The notes beneath the pieces were generated by a model, which ran no database searches, was not told where the DNA came from, and was given only the letters and a program-made list of their open reading frames with translations. From an uncultured Kiloniellaceae bacterium (GTDB lineage Bacteria; Pseudomonadota; Alphaproteobacteria; Kiloniellales; Kiloniellaceae): DNA of 64,000 bases. Positions within the stretch are counted from its first letter, which is position 1, and each line of letters starts with the position of its first letter. Positions 63,281 through 64,000 of this stretch are shown here, piece by piece. The stretch lies in NCBI GenBank assembly GCA_947493695.1, contig CANLSF010000005.1:496001-560000 (forward strand), written 5' to 3'. The position numbers were made by a program, and so were the translations under genes.

Positions 63281-64000
63281 CAGCAGTTGATCCAGGAGAA
63301 GTCGGCGCATCCGATTGCGCAATAGTGAAGAGTTTGCTCTGAAGAGACATGGCATCGAGTGACGCTATCGGAAGCGCAACGAAAGCAGATAAACGGTGAT
63401 ATAGCTGTCGGAAGGCTTCACGAAACGCAAGTGCCTTCTCTCCTTCAGTCCCCTCGCATCGGGTCGGATCATCGACACCCCAGTGGGCTGTCATTGGTTG
63501 TCCTGCCCAAGGCGGGCAGTCTTCATGAGCCGCATCGTCGCAAACCGTAAAAACGAAGTCGAATTGCGGTGCATCGATGCCCTGGAACTCGCTCAGATTT
63601 TTGGCCCGCAAGCCGGAAGCGTCATAGTCGAGCTGCTTCAAGAGATCGATGGCGTAGGGATTGAGAGACGACGAAGGCTCTGTTCCGGCTGAATAGGCCC
63701 GGAACTTTCCCCGACCCTCTTTATTCAGGATCGCTTCGGCAAAGATCGAACGCGCCGAGTTTCCGGTGCAGATGAACAAAACATTGAAGATCCGGTCAGT
63801 CATAGCCTCGGCATCTGTATTTAATCGTTGAAGAGAATGCGCCGCGAGCGGCTCGCAAAGTTCCGGATACCCCCGGCAGCAGTCCACGACCAGAAACTGA
63901 ACCAACGCGCCGATCTGTTTGAGATCAATCCGGTAATAGATTGAGCGGCCGTCACGTTCCGATGTAATCAAACCCGCACGCGACAGCGTCGCTAGATACA
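63273..64000 (-). CDS. ArsR-ArsC fusion: arsenic repressor plus low-molecular-weight-phosphatase-type arsenate reductase (5' partial)
   Basis: The frame is open from the right edge of the window. Its first visible residues ([23 protein letters not shown]) are the recognition-helix end and wing of an ArsR winged-helix domain; the start lies beyond the window. After a linker ([12 protein letters not shown]) comes a complete LMW-phosphatase-like ArsC domain with the CX5R loop [12 protein letters not shown] and later HWGVDDPT. A 25-residue Ser/Thr-rich tail ends it. Such single-chain ArsR-ArsC proteins join arsenite sensing and arsenate reduction. It is translationally overlapped with the ACR3 pump gene. 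Confidence 0.88.
   Translation of the reverse strand, partial: YLATLSRAGLITSERDGRSIYYRIDLKQIGALVQFLVVDCCRGYPELCEPLAAHSLQRLNTDAEAMTDRIFNVLFICTGNSARSIFAEAILNKEGRGKFRAYSAGTEPSSSLNPYAIDLLKQLDYDASGLRAKNLSEFQGIDAPQFDFVFTVCDDAAHEDCPPWAGQPMTAHWGVDDPTRCEGTEGEKALAFREAFRQLYHRLSAFVALPIASLDAMSLQSKLFTIAQSDAPTSPGSTADV

Noticed and set aside
1-64000. tRNA, rRNA, CRISPR arrays, insertion sequences and defence systems
   Set aside because: None was recognised on either strand; no transposase, integrase, Cas or restriction gene pattern was seen. Reading by eye can miss a tRNA in an intergenic region.

Overview
The window looks like chromosomal DNA of a Gram-negative alphaproteobacterium, probably a free-living, aerobic, motile and metabolically versatile member of the Rhodospirillales or a neighbouring order. 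Gene content supports this: a SorC-regulated sugar ABC transporter, a CoxSML-type molybdenum hydroxylase, an Mrp antiporter, chemoreceptors and a DUF465 protein. So do the mid-to-high GC coding regions (judged by eye), the many ATGA start/stop overlaps and the Shine-Dalgarno sites. No rRNA, tRNA, CRISPR array or recognisable insertion sequence was seen. The assignment rests on gene content, not on a marker gene.

Layout. (1) 1-3331: an SPFH/band-7 protein cut by the window edge, an NAD-kinase-like protein, a GFA-family protein and a zinc alcohol dehydrogenase. (2) 3496-10432: a ribose-type sugar ABC transporter (binding protein, ATPase, two permeases) divergent from a SorC-type regulator and a 2-hydroxyacid dehydrogenase. 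(3) 10472-20454: a dense signalling island. A PhnD-like periplasmic binding protein is paired with a membrane histidine kinase, and an H-NOX haem protein is paired with a soluble histidine kinase of the same DHp type. Four response regulators accompany them, with outputs LuxR-type HTH, histidine kinase, HDOD and a degenerate HD-GYP. (4) 20750-32864: a poorly characterised locus with an ECF sigma factor, a zinc-less anti-sigma factor whose outer domain looks like a protease propeptide, a secreted subtilisin, an outer-membrane barrel protein, a secreted FN3-like protein, four small membrane or secreted proteins and a protein with an internal duplication. This is my best candidate for an undescribed system. 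(5) 32865-38612: a complete mrpABCDEFG (mnh) Na+/H+ antiporter operon. (6) 38797-41917: DUF465, two small proteins, a tandem universal stress protein and an OxyR-like regulator missing the peroxidatic cysteine.

(7) 41943-45766: a molybdenum hydroxylase operon (FAD, 2Fe-2S and molybdopterin subunits) ending in a MoaD/ThiS-like protein. (8) 46020-55589: catabolic genes: a uronate-dehydrogenase-like SDR, an HpaI-type aldolase, an FAD oxidoreductase, an AruI-like ThDP decarboxylase with a LysR regulator, an aldehyde dehydrogenase, and a two-subunit ThDP decarboxylase divergent from another LysR regulator. Together they suggest breakdown of sugar acids or 2-oxo acids by way of aldehydes. (9) 55715-60752: a histidine kinase/response regulator pair and a chemoreceptor that share one long helical sensor module. 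(10) 60753-64000: an AT-rich stretch, a phage/plasmid-type SprT-like protein that has lost its zinc motif, and arsenic resistance genes (ACR3 pump and an ArsR-ArsC fusion cut by the window edge).

The genes of regions 3 and 4 appear to work as integrated circuits: several sensors feeding one family of receiver domains in region 3, and a sigma/anti-sigma/protease cell-envelope circuit in region 4. Both statements are inferences from domain content and gene order.
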